Below are positions 21,141 to 29,532 of a DNA stretch of 37,603 nt, one piece after another. Position 1 is the stretch's first letter; each line of letters opens with the position of its first letter. Origin of the DNA: Anaerolineales bacterium. GTDB lineage: Bacteria > Chloroflexota > Anaerolineae > Anaerolineales > UBA11579. The translations under genes were made by a program, and so were the position numbers. The notes beneath the pieces were generated by a model. That model saw nothing but the letters and a program-made list of their open reading frames with translations, was not told the DNA's origin and did not search any database. The stretch is taken from NCBI GenBank assembly GCA_016932165.1, contig JAFGDK010000090.1:1-37603 (forward strand), in the 5' to 3' direction.

Positions 21141-23795
21141 CTACAAAAAATCCACCTGGTTGGCGTGCAGCTGCCAGAGGGTGAGGTAGGCAGCTTCGCG
21201 CACTTCACTCTGGTCCTCGCTCATCAATGTGAGGAGTGGTTTTGCCGCTGGTTCGGCCTCATTTGGTTTCCGGCGGTAGACATACATGGCGGCAAGTTTG
21301 GTTTCTTCATCACCTGCTTTGAGCGCATCCAGAAGCATATCCCAAGCCCCCTGCCCCGGAGACAGCCCCATCCCTTTTTTACTTGCATAACTGACCAGCC
21401 AGGGAGTATCATGCAGCGGCGGCAATTCCTGGGGGATCGAGATGGCATCGAGCTTCATATCCTCAATGATCTGGATCGCAGCATTGCGCACCACCCACTG
21501 GTCATCACCTGTCTGGAGTTGGAGCAGCATTTCTTCTGCCCACCGCTCCTTTACCCGCGCCAGACCGAAGACTACTGCCCGGCGCACATTGACATCTTCC
21601 AATTCAGCGCCTTCCCGCAATACCGGATGCCCCTCGAGGGGGTGCAGGGCCAATGCCTCCGCCGCCGCCCGGCGGACGTGGTCATCGGCGTCCAGCAAAG
21701 CCTGGGTGAGCAATTCCAACGCCCGGTCGCTGCCAAAAGTGGCAAGCGCCAGGCAGGCAGCCTGGCTGACCAGGGGAGACGGAGATTGATACAGCAGCTG
21801 CACCAGATCATCCAGAGCGCTCTGGTCACGGGTCAGACCGCAGCCGAGGACGCCCAACCAGCGCACCGAGGATTTGGAGGATTTGAGCATCTGCTGGAGC
21901 AGTTTGTTCACCCCGGCCGCACCGGAGAATACCAGGTTTGCCAGAATCCGGGAGCGCAGCGCCATAGGCAGGTTTTCATCCTGCAGGCTGGCTGCCAGCG
22001 AGCGCATAAAACCTGTGCGCCAGGCAGGTGACCCGGAAACATGCCGCAGCCAGGCGCTGGCTTCCACCAGGCTGGACTGGAGAGGCTGCTGTTTGGCAGC
22101 ATTCATCGCCCTGCTGATCAAGGTTGTCATCTCAGCCTGGTAATAGGGCAGGAACTGCTGGGTGACCCGCTTGCCGATCCACTCTTGCTGGGCATCAAGG
22201 GCTTGCAGGCTCTCCTGGGAGGTTAGATTGGCGCCGGCAAGAAAGCCTGCAAAGATCGGATGGATAAAGCCAAACCGCCCATCCGGGTACTCCACCAGCA
22301 AACGGGCATCCGTGAGCTGGGGCAGCAAAGCGCGCCCGCGCGGCCGGCCTGCATCCTCGCCAGATCCTTCCGTGGGTTCAGCCTCTTCCGAAGCCGTAGA
22401 GCCAGGAGCAGTCTGATCCAATTCATCCAGCAAAGCATCCAGATCATCGTCGAGCAAGTCCTCACTGGAGACTGAAGTCGGCAGCGAGGCGGCCTCCTCC
22501 AGCAGTTCTTCCACGTCTTGATCAAAAAAGGGATCATTGTCATCGATCAGAGATTCATCCACCACTTCTTCAAAACGCACGATATATCCTGCCGCGGTTC
22601 GCCGCTTCAAGAAGGGCTTGGCACTCAATATGCTCTGTGCAGCCAGGTTTTCAAGCGCTGGTCTGGCATTCATGATTCCCGCCGACATGCGGTAGATATA
22701 GGCATCAATTGCCGCCGTCTCAGAACGGCCGCGGCTATCTCCGGCATAGGCAGCCCAGGCCTTGAGGGTAATATCAAACGGAGAAGAATATCTGCTGTCG
22801 TGATACAACCAGGCGTTTAAGACAACCGGATCAAATACCCGCGGGAGACCGCTGGCCCAACCCTGGGTGGGGATATGTTCCTCCCAGAGCCGGCCCCATG
22901 TCCGCAGGAAGGATAATTTCTCATGATCTGTCCAACCAGCGAGCCCAAAGGGAAACAGCTGCAGAGGGAGCTGGGCGCTCAAATCCTCAGCAGACGAGGA
23001 TACAATATAGCGGTTTCCAGGATATTCCTCCTGCAAATTCTTAAGCAGGCTCAAAAGCAGCGGCCGATCCTCGGGCGGCAGTTCATCAAATCCATCCACC
23101 AGGATCAACATCCTGGCATTCGACAGGTTTTTGCGGAAATAATCCCGCAGTCCGGCTTCCGCCATGATCGATACCTTGTTAGCCAATGCCTGGTAAAGCA
23201 CGTCCAGCGGGCGGCTGGCTTTGGTCAGATCAAGGCTGCCGGCATGCACATAGAGAGGAGATAGTTCAACCAGGTCTCCGGCTGCCGGGTCCTTGAGCGC
23301 GATCTGGCAGGCCAAATAACAAAGGGCGAAGGTGCGCCCGCTGCCGGGAGGGCCAAATAAGAGTAAATTCCCGCCCTTAGACATCGCTTCCGGGATCGTC
23401 AAAGTCTTGACGTGGAACTGGCCCCCAACTGTGGGCATATCCGGCAGATAGGGAACAGCGATATCGGTGATTGCCTCGGGGGGCAAGGCTTCACCCGGGA
23501 TGACCGGCGGAGGCGGCGCGATCAGCTTGGGAGAGATAGCCACTTCCTGCATCGTGAACAGCGGAGAAGCCAGATGCTCCTCCGAGAAAACCCGGTAGGC
23601 ATCCATCCGGTAGCGCTTATCAATCGGGAGGCTCAAGCCGACACGAACACTCGAGAAGCGGTCTCGGATGCGCTGCCAGAGCCGGCTGAGCGCCGGCTGG
23701 AACCGCTGGAACAACCAGAACACCATCACACCGGCTGCAAACCCGATGATAAATGATGCAAATTGAATCTCGAGGTTCGCCAGAAAACTACGCAT
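21141..23795 (-). CDS. Membrane-anchored NACHT NTPase with HEAT repeats
   Basis: A large STAND-type NTPase of 884 residues. One membrane helix near the N terminus (FIIGFAAGVMVFWLF), a linker, then a NACHT domain: P-loop FGPPGSGRTFALCY (near 150), Walker B MLILVDGFDELPPE (near 230). A middle region has a very acidic stretch (about 425-475). The C terminus from about 620 on has HEAT-like repeats, e.g. SPLVSQAACLALATFGSD and DDHVRRAAAEALALHP. NACHT-HEAT proteins act as signal-sensing switches, several of them in phage defence, but no effector domain is evident here. The start ATG 23795 overlaps the zinc-ribbon gene's stop by 8 bases. Confidence 0.88.
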   Translation of the reverse strand: MRSFLANLEIQFASFIIGFAAGVMVFWLFQRFQPALSRLWQRIRDRFSSVRVGLSLPIDKRYRMDAYRVFSEEHLASPLFTMQEVAISPKLIAPPPPVIPGEALPPEAITDIAVPYLPDMPTVGGQFHVKTLTIPEAMSKGGNLLLFGPPGSGRTFALCYLACQIALKDPAAGDLVELSPLYVHAGSLDLTKASRPLDVLYQALANKVSIMAEAGLRDYFRKNLSNARMLILVDGFDELPPEDRPLLLSLLKNLQEEYPGNRYIVSSSAEDLSAQLPLQLFPFGLAGWTDHEKLSFLRTWGRLWEEHIPTQGWASGLPRVFDPVVLNAWLYHDSRYSSPFDITLKAWAAYAGDSRGRSETAAIDAYIYRMSAGIMNARPALENLAAQSILSAKPFLKRRTAAGYIVRFEEVVDESLIDDNDPFFDQDVEELLEEAASLPTSVSSEDLLDDDLDALLDELDQTAPGSTASEEAEPTEGSGEDAGRPRGRALLPQLTDARLLVEYPDGRFGFIHPIFAGFLAGANLTSQESLQALDAQQEWIGKRVTQQFLPYYQAEMTTLISRAMNAAKQQPLQSSLVEASAWLRHVSGSPAWRTGFMRSLAASLQDENLPMALRSRILANLVFSGAAGVNKLLQQMLKSSKSSVRWLGVLGCGLTRDQSALDDLVQLLYQSPSPLVSQAACLALATFGSDRALELLTQALLDADDHVRRAAAEALALHPLEGHPVLREGAELEDVNVRRAVVFGLARVKERWAEEMLLQLQTGDDQWVVRNAAIQIIEDMKLDAISIPQELPPLHDTPWLVSYASKKGMGLSPGQGAWDMLLDALKAGDEETKLAAMYVYRRKPNEAEPAAKPLLTLMSEDQSEVREAAYLTLWQLHANQVDFL

Positions 23796-24486
23796 ACAAT
23801 ATTCTTCCACACACTTCGCAATATACAATCTTGCTGGGAGACCGGGCGGCCTGGGCTTGAGCAGCTGACAGGTTTGCGCCGCACACCGAGCAGCCGCCGT
23901 CCTTCACTTCAGAGACTGCCACACCCATGCGGGTCCGGCGCAATTGTCCATATTTCGCCAGCATATCGGGAGCAATAGGAGAGACAATCTTCTCCCGGCG
24001 GGCCTCCAGATCAGCAGCCTGGGCCAGCAAGGCTCTCTGCTCGGCGCCGAGGTCAACATTCTCGGCGGCAACTTTTTCTTTCACCTCACTCAAACGCTGA
24101 TCAGCAGTCGTGCTGGCCGCTTCGGCTTCTTCAAAAGCCAGCATGGCGTCCAGCTGGCGGTCTTCCAGCACGCTGAGATACCGCCTTAGCGCGCCCGCTT
24201 CCATTTGCAGGTCTTCGAGTTCTTTGGGAGATTTTTTTGTGCCGCCATACAGCGCTTTTTGATTGCGGTCGATCTTCTCTTGCTGGACCTCGACATTCTG
24301 TTCCGCGCGCTTCAACGCCAGGCGGGCTTCCAGCAAGGCCTTGGCGGCCTTCTCAGAACGAACGGCCGCCTGCCTGACTGCGGAGTGGTCATTGAGAGCA
24401 ACCTCAATCTCTGCCAGGCGCTTTTTTGCCTGGTCAAGTTGAGTATCAAGCAGCTGTAATTGGACAAGATGGCGAACCTGGCTCAT
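23788..24486 (-). CDS. Coiled-coil zinc-ribbon protein (DUF164 / C4-type)
   Basis: A 232-residue protein with a long antiparallel coiled coil (about 1-180) and a C-terminal four-Cys zinc ribbon (GGCSVCGANL ... YCEVCGRILYA). This is the CT398-like/DUF164 family. The loop segment YGGTKKSPKELEDLQME is highly typical. A role in secretion, flagellar or RNA-binding assemblies has been suggested for relatives; nothing here decides. The ATG is preceded by TATAAT six bases upstream. Its last codons overlap the NACHT gene start, so the two form an operon with coupled translation. Confidence 0.9.
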   Translation of the reverse strand: MSQVRHLVQLQLLDTQLDQAKKRLAEIEVALNDHSAVRQAAVRSEKAAKALLEARLALKRAEQNVEVQQEKIDRNQKALYGGTKKSPKELEDLQMEAGALRRYLSVLEDRQLDAMLAFEEAEAASTTADQRLSEVKEKVAAENVDLGAEQRALLAQAADLEARREKIVSPIAPDMLAKYGQLRRTRMGVAVSEVKDGGCSVCGANLSAAQAQAARSPSKIVYCEVCGRILYA

Positions 24487-24492
24487 GTGTTG

Positions 24493-24521
24493 ATTATAGA
24501 GGTGGAATTCTCAAAGCGCAA
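24493..24521 (-). promoter_or_regulatory. Promoter of the zinc-ribbon/NACHT operon, leaderless
   Basis: On the minus strand TTGCGC (24521-24516), 17 bases, TATAAT (24498-24493), then six bases to the ATG. Confidence 0.6.
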
Positions 24522-24598
24522 GCCTTGGCAGCAGGCAGCTGCCCTCAGCCAGTTGCCAATCTGCCCAAGCGCACTTCTCAGGCCTACAACCTGCTGAT

Positions 24599-27196
24599 TT
24601 ATTGTGCGGTCTGAAACCTGATCTCCACATCCACCATCTGGGCAACGCCGCAGCTGTTTTGAAGGCCAGATTCTATCACGAAGACATACCAATCCCCAGC
24701 CTCCCAATACCGGGAAGAAGTATTCACCGTCACGTAGGCTGTGTAAGTGGCGGCATTGTAGGTCACACCAGAAAGGTTAACTGGCCGTCCTGCAGTCGTA
24801 TTCCGCAGAGAGTAGTTCCTCACATCGCCGACGCTGCCCGTGCCGCTCTCGATCATCGGCTGGTTGAAAACCACAACAAGCCGATTGGCTGACAAGACCA
24901 CATCAGTCTGCAGATTTGTGGGGATCGTGCTGGAGACAAAGCCGCTTACAGGATTGGGATTGGAACAGCCGACCTTATCCAGGAAATCAAGGTCCGAAAT
25001 AACTTCAGAAGCCCCCAGGCTAGTGACCGAAATCTGGTTGAAATTACCGCCATCGGCATCGTTGGTTGAATCGTACCCTGCAAGATCAATCTCATGGATC
25101 ACATAATTCCCCACAGTCAGGTCAGTGAAGAGATACTCTCCCCCCGAATCCGTAACCGCTGTGCGGCAATTCGTCCCTAACAGGCAGGCGCCGTCATCCA
25201 GCTCAATCGTCACTCCAGAGAGCCCCAGATCATCATCACCAAGGTCGCCATCCCCATCGGTATCCAGGCGCACCTGCCCGCTGACCGCGCTCATCGTGTA
25301 GAAACTGCGGGCAACATCCACCCCTTGCGGTTCCCCGCACGAGTTCTCAACCTGCGATAAAATCTCAAGTTCATATTCCAAGCCCGGCAGCCAATCGGGA
25401 TCATTGGTATCAATGGCCAGGGAGACCGTATCTGTGTTGGCATCATAACTGATCCCGATAAACGGCACAGTCCCGCCAGAGGTGAGATTGGCCAGCCCGT
25501 TCTGATAGTTTTCCATATCCAGCACACTCCCCGCACCAGACTGGCTCATCGCCTGGTTGAAATCTACTTTTATAGTAGCCAACGTCAGACTTACCACCTG
25601 GTTATCAGAGGGAACCGTGGCTGAGACAAACCCATTCACCGGGTCCGGTGATGGGCAGGTGGAATCGATGAAATCATTGTTGGGGTAATCTCGATCCGCT
25701 TCCACCATCAGCGGAATCTGGTTATCGTTTGGCGGAGCGCTGTCGTTGGTTGAGAAATAATTGGGCAGATCGGTGGCGACGATGAAGTAACTGCCGGCAG
25801 ACACACTGCTGAAGGTATAACGCCCATCATCGCCGGTGATTTCAACCGGGCAGTTTACACCAGGAGTGCAATAGACATCCTGTAGTTCTATCTCCACTCC
25901 TGGCAACCCGGGATCTGGATCCGCCATATTACCGTCGCCATCTTCATCGAAGCGAACCTGCCCGGAGATGGTAGAAGCTCCGGCTGGCAATACCTTAACT
26001 GTCGCTTCAGCTGTTTTGGTGAGGGCATTATATTCATCGTCCATCAACCGGGCTGAGACGATGTTGGTGTAGGAATCTCCCCCAATCCCGGTGACAACGG
26101 TGGCAAATTCGCAGGAATATGTGCCTCCAACCGGGATATTTTGACCCGAATCGCAGCTGCCGATCCCATTCAGGTTGCCGATGCGGTCATCCAGGATTTG
26201 GATCAGCAGCAGCGGCTCCACCGAAGTGTTGGTTATCTCTATGGTAAAGGTCACAATCTCGCCTGGTTCAATTACGCTGGCTGCACTGGCGGTCTTGCTG
26301 ACCGTGAAACTGGGGAGGAGATCAATGATTTCGACCAGGGCACCATCTGAGGCGGTTGCTGTTCGGCCAAAGGTATCTTCCACCTGAACGGTGACCGTAT
26401 TCTGGTAAATATCTTCCGGGTCTCCCAGGAAATTGACCGAATAGGTACAGGTATAGCTGGCTCCAGGGGCCAGGGCCGTCGGGTAAAGATTCCCCGTCTG
26501 GTTACAGGTGCCCTTCTTGCTCAGATCAGCGATGACACTGTCTGTGAGTGAAAGCAGCGCCACTGGGCTAGAAAAGGTATTGGTCACCTTGACGGTAAAA
26601 GTGATCAACCCGCCGGGCTCATTTATCGAGGTTTGATTGGCAGTCAGACTGATCTGCACAGTGAGCGCGCTCAGAACTGGCGTGCTGGTGGGCGTCCTGG
26701 TGGGAGAAGGCGTCCAGCCGGCCGGGGTATTGGTGGCAGTTCTTGTCGGCGACGCGGTCCAACCGACTGGGGTATTGGTGGCGGTCGGTGCCGCGGTTCG
26801 CGTTGGAGAGGCAGTCCATCCAAAAGGAGTGGCGGTTACGGTTCCATCCCAGGTAGGGGTGAAGGTGCGGAAGCTGCGAGGCGGATCGGTGCTGGTTGGG
26901 CGGCGGGTATACGTCGGAGACCCCTGGACAAGGTCTCCATCCCCTAGAGTAGCCGTCAGGCCTGTCCCTCCATCGGAGACTGCTCCCTGATCATCAGTCT
27001 GGTTGGCACTCACACTGGTACCCCGGGTAGGATCGTCCCCCCCAATCCCTGCGGGTGGCCCTGCTGCGGCCTGAACGATGAGATAGATTCCCAACGACAA
27101 GATCAACAGCCCAGCCGCGAGGTAAGGCCATAACTTTCGGGTCCGAATGGTCAAAAGTGTTCGTTGAAAGAAATTGGTTTCGTTTTGCTCGGTCAT
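24599..27196 (-). CDS. Large membrane-anchored surface protein with DUF11 and SdrD-like domains
   Basis: An 865-residue protein anchored by an N-terminal helix (about 24-45) with a short cytoplasmic head. Next comes a low-complexity Thr/Pro stalk (about 90-175) of repeated GWTASPTRTATNTP units. Then two DUF11-like domains (VTNTFSSPVALLSLTDS, ITNTSVEPLLLIQILDD), an SdrD B-like domain (SGQVRFDEDGDGNMADPDPGLPGVEIEL), a Big_5-like Ig domain (ATIKVDFNQAMSQSG), and the SdrD plus Big_5 pair once more (SGQVRLDTDGDGDLGDDD; NRLVVVFNQPMIESG). The DGDGD loops should bind calcium. A structural or adhesive cell-surface role is likely. No sortase motif or C-terminal anchor is seen. Confidence 0.85.
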   Translation of the reverse strand: MTEQNETNFFQRTLLTIRTRKLWPYLAAGLLILSLGIYLIVQAAAGPPAGIGGDDPTRGTSVSANQTDDQGAVSDGGTGLTATLGDGDLVQGSPTYTRRPTSTDPPRSFRTFTPTWDGTVTATPFGWTASPTRTAAPTATNTPVGWTASPTRTATNTPAGWTPSPTRTPTSTPVLSALTVQISLTANQTSINEPGGLITFTVKVTNTFSSPVALLSLTDSVIADLSKKGTCNQTGNLYPTALAPGASYTCTYSVNFLGDPEDIYQNTVTVQVEDTFGRTATASDGALVEIIDLLPSFTVSKTASAASVIEPGEIVTFTIEITNTSVEPLLLIQILDDRIGNLNGIGSCDSGQNIPVGGTYSCEFATVVTGIGGDSYTNIVSARLMDDEYNALTKTAEATVKVLPAGASTISGQVRFDEDGDGNMADPDPGLPGVEIELQDVYCTPGVNCPVEITGDDGRYTFSSVSAGSYFIVATDLPNYFSTNDSAPPNDNQIPLMVEADRDYPNNDFIDSTCPSPDPVNGFVSATVPSDNQVVSLTLATIKVDFNQAMSQSGAGSVLDMENYQNGLANLTSGGTVPFIGISYDANTDTVSLAIDTNDPDWLPGLEYELEILSQVENSCGEPQGVDVARSFYTMSAVSGQVRLDTDGDGDLGDDDLGLSGVTIELDDGACLLGTNCRTAVTDSGGEYLFTDLTVGNYVIHEIDLAGYDSTNDADGGNFNQISVTSLGASEVISDLDFLDKVGCSNPNPVSGFVSSTIPTNLQTDVVLSANRLVVVFNQPMIESGTGSVGDVRNYSLRNTTAGRPVNLSGVTYNAATYTAYVTVNTSSRYWEAGDWYVFVIESGLQNSCGVAQMVDVEIRFQTAQ

Positions 27197-27530
27197 ATTT
27201 ACTTAAAATTAAATAAGGAATTGAGTCTTCTTTTCCCTATAATCATACAACAAAAAGACACAATTTTGGCTGCTGGTTTTATGATCTGGGCGCAAAACAG
27301 TTAAAAAATCCCTCTTTTTTAATACCTTCGGGCGCATAATCCAGGTGGAAAACTCAACCACACGATTTCATTCTTTGCATCCCGTTAGAGGCATGCAGGA
27401 ATGACCTGTTTCGATTCTTTTCTTGTATCATTCCCAAATGTTTTTTTCGGGAATCTGCATTTAAGCAAATAGGTGAGGATGCAGAACCCTGCATCCTCAC
27501 CTCTGGCTGAACAGTGATTCACTGTACAGC
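27197..27530. other. AT-rich intergenic stretch between host genes and the phage module
   Basis: About 330 bases with no ORF I can support. It contains the strong hairpin at 27471-27502. If the phage module is an insertion, its left edge lies here, but I found no repeat that marks an attachment site. Confidence 0.5.
27471..27502 (-). terminator. Hairpin ending the phage late operon
   Basis: AGGTGAGGATGCAG pairs with CTGCATCCTCACCT around a 4-base loop (14 bp), 29 bases beyond the holin stop. No U run follows (the RNA goes on ATTTGC), but position and strength suit a 3' end. Confidence 0.6.
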
Positions 27531-27797
27531 TTATTCCGGAGATTGGCTGCCCCCCAACAACTTGTAAGCCAGCGTGGCGGCTGCCAATACCTGCCCGACC
27601 ACCGCCAGCAAATTCTCCGGCGCAAAATCCGCCCAATTCAGCTCATCACTGACCAGCAGGGATACCACTCCCAAGACCAGCGAGACTGCCAGGGTGAGCC
27701 AGACAGCCGGCCTGCCTGAGAGACCGAACCTGTCCTTGAGCCAATTGATCAGCGGCACGCCCAGGGCGCCCACCAACCAGTGTAAAGCCTGTTCCAT
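27531..27797 (-). CDS. Putative holin
   Basis: An 88-residue membrane protein with two or three helices (LHWLVGALGVPLINWL, WLTLAVSLVLGVVSLLV, LLAVVGQVLAAATLAYKLL), as in phage holins that open the membrane for the endolysin. It follows the coiled-coil/TM gene and the endolysin in the order of a lysis cassette and is the last gene of the module. GGGAGGATTTTGAT precedes the ATG. The holin role is inferred from topology and context. Confidence 0.7.
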   Translation of the reverse strand: MEQALHWLVGALGVPLINWLKDRFGLSGRPAVWLTLAVSLVLGVVSLLVSDELNWADFAPENLLAVVGQVLAAATLAYKLLGGSQSPE

Positions 27798-27818
27798 ATC
27801 AAAATCCTCCCTGATAAA

Positions 27819-28154
27819 CTAGTTGACCAATAAACCCAGCAGCCAGGAACCAATACTGCCGAGGAATGCCAATGAGATCGCAGAAAGCACCCACACGACC
27901 GCTTTACGGAAACGATCCAACCGGGCGACCCTGGCGGCCAGCCCTTCTCCTCTGGACCCAGATGGACCTTCCAGCAGAGCTGCCAGCGACTCCACTTTCT
28001 CCACCAGCCGGCTGATCTGGCGCTGGCGGGCATCACGCTCTTCCCGAATGGCGATCAGGATCATGTGATTGGTAACCCGGTCTGGAAGGCGGGTATCCTC
28101 CCGCTCAAGGAATCGGGCAATCCTTTCGATGCTATCCTGAGACTTGGCGCTCAT
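27819..28154 (-). CDS. Small coiled-coil protein with C-terminal membrane helix (lysis cassette)
   Basis: 111 residues: a soluble, charged N-terminal half (REERDARQRQISRLVEKVESLAALL, coiled-coil prone) and one C-terminal helix (VVWVLSAISLAFLGSIGSWLLGLLV). The topology resembles XhlA-like or other holin partners. Its ATG overlaps the endolysin stop by ATGA and the holin gene follows 21 bases later. I do not recognise a named family. Confidence 0.65.
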   Translation of the reverse strand: MSAKSQDSIERIARFLEREDTRLPDRVTNHMILIAIREERDARQRQISRLVEKVESLAALLEGPSGSRGEGLAARVARLDRFRKAVVWVLSAISLAFLGSIGSWLLGLLVN

Positions 28155-29047
28155 CGCCCCTCCTTATCCCGGGCACGCCGCATAGATTCGGTCAGCCAGT
28201 CCGACTGATCCCGCCGCCCGGCGCGGTAAGCTGCAGCCATGCTCCATTCATCCATTGCCACAGCTTCCCCCTGTTCATAGGCAGCCAGCGCCTGAGAAAC
28301 TATGCCAGACGGGTATGGGATCACACTCAAATTCCCCGACCTGGAGACCCGCCCATCTTTGGTGTAAAGGCCGCGCAAGGGGAAATCTGCCGAGAATTGC
28401 CAGGCCCAATACTGGGTAAAGGGGCGCGGCAGCCGCGGCGAAAAGCTGCCGGGGACGAATTTCCCCAACCCCGCGGGGCCGCGCGGCCGGCGGTACGGCC
28501 ACCAGGCCAGCCACAACCCATTGATGAACGACTGGTCTTTGATCCAACCGGGTCCCTGATAACCGTTGTCCGGATTTTCAAGTTTCATTTCCTGCCAGGT
28601 GGCCGCATTGGTATACAGCAGGTCAAAGGCCAGCCAATCTGACCGCTCAAGCATGTGGTGAAAAGTAAAAAGATCCTCACTCTCGCTGCCCAAACACGGA
28701 TTGGAAAATTCGCCGGCTGCGGGCAGAAAATGGCCGCGCGTAAAATCATTCGCCCGCAGGCTGATATCATCCCAGTAGGGCTGCGTGTGGTGGAGGAAGA
28801 AATCGGCCTGGGCTTTGGGAGGCACCTTTCGCCCCCCGTTCCGGGTCCGGTAAGAATGGGTTAAACCTACCATCCTGCCCGCCTTGAGCGCATCCTCCAC
28901 ATGCTGTTGGAAGCATTCATCCACCAGATAATCACCTTCCGTGGCTTTGATCAATACCAGCTGAATGGTTTCCGGCACCTGGGTCCAATCGATATGCCAC
29001 CGGTGAGAGATATCCACCACCCAGGTAAAATTGTGTCTATCTACCAT
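28151..29047 (-). CDS. GH25-like endolysin (lysozyme)
   Basis: A 298-residue glycoside hydrolase family 25-like protein, probably a phage endolysin that cuts peptidoglycan glycan strands. The start WVVDISHRWHIDWTQV has the family's first Asp (Asp12), followed by VLIKATEGDYLVDECFQQHVEDALKAG and the YWAWQFSAD strand late in the domain. The catalytic D-x-E usually found near residue 110 here reads Ala111-Gly-Glu113, so activity is uncertain. There is no signal peptide, which fits release by the holin. ATG 29047 has GAAAGGGGGAAA upstream. Confidence 0.78.
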   Translation of the reverse strand: MVDRHNFTWVVDISHRWHIDWTQVPETIQLVLIKATEGDYLVDECFQQHVEDALKAGRMVGLTHSYRTRNGGRKVPPKAQADFFLHHTQPYWDDISLRANDFTRGHFLPAAGEFSNPCLGSESEDLFTFHHMLERSDWLAFDLLYTNAATWQEMKLENPDNGYQGPGWIKDQSFINGLWLAWWPYRRPRGPAGLGKFVPGSFSPRLPRPFTQYWAWQFSADFPLRGLYTKDGRVSRSGNLSVIPYPSGIVSQALAAYEQGEAVAMDEWSMAAAYRAGRRDQSDWLTESMRRARDKEGR

Positions 29048-29157
29048 TTTCCCCCTTTCAACCGCAATTTTCTTTTCTTTCCCGCCAGCGTCAGCGTCCG
29101 CTGCCTGGCGGTCAGTTTCAGCTTGCGCTTCTTGGCTCTCAGGCTGGTATCACTCAT
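29041..29157 (-). CDS. Very small basic phage protein
   Basis: A 38-residue frame from ATG 29157 to TAG 29043-29041. It overlaps the 3' end of the upstream gene by 8 bases and the endolysin start by 7 bases, the close packing expected of a real gene in a phage operon. About 40% of its residues are Lys or Arg (RAKKRKLKLTARQR, GKKRKLRLKGGKW), suggesting nucleic-acid or membrane binding. GGAAG lies close before the ATG. No family recognised; it could also be only a coupling peptide. Confidence 0.5.
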   Translation of the reverse strand: MSDTSLRAKKRKLKLTARQRTLTLAGKKRKLRLKGGKW

Positions 29158-29467
29158 CTTCCGGCCCCACAATTCGGATCAAAAACTTGCGGATCTCCGT
29201 ATTCCCGTCCACCGTAGCCGAGACCACCATCACATACACCGTCCCGGCATCATTCGCCTGGGCAGTGACCGTCTCGCAAGTCACCGTATCTCCAGACGCA
29301 CTCGAACTGCCGGAGAGGGCCGTGGATGAATAATCCGTCCCGTTCTTGTAGCACTTCGTATCCGGGCTGGCAACCGTAGTCGCCCCGATAAACTGCACCG
29401 AGAAAGTCAGCGCCTCACCCTCCACCATCACCTGATCTTTTTCCACTACCCAAATATCATCAGACAT
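29150..29467 (-). CDS. Phage protein with Ig-like beta fold
   Basis: 105 residues from ATG 29467 (GGAG seven bases upstream). Alternating beta strands with small residues (GEALTFSVQFIGATTVASPD, GTVYVMVVSATVDGN) and one Cys pair suggest an Ig-like or decoration domain. It lies between the tail genes and the lysis cassette. The exact role is unknown. Confidence 0.7.
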   Translation of the reverse strand: MSDDIWVVEKDQVMVEGEALTFSVQFIGATTVASPDTKCYKNGTDYSSTALSGSSSASGDTVTCETVTAQANDAGTVYVMVVSATVDGNTEIRKFLIRIVGPEDE

Positions 29468-29532
29468 AAATCGCTCCATAGTTGGAGTTTGTTACACAAA
29501 CTCCCATAGCAAGGCTTTGCCTTGCGTCTCGC

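Noticed and set aside
26620-26830. Tandem DNA repeats as a CRISPR array
   Set aside because: They are in-frame codons of the Thr/Pro stalk of the surface protein, with no spacers.
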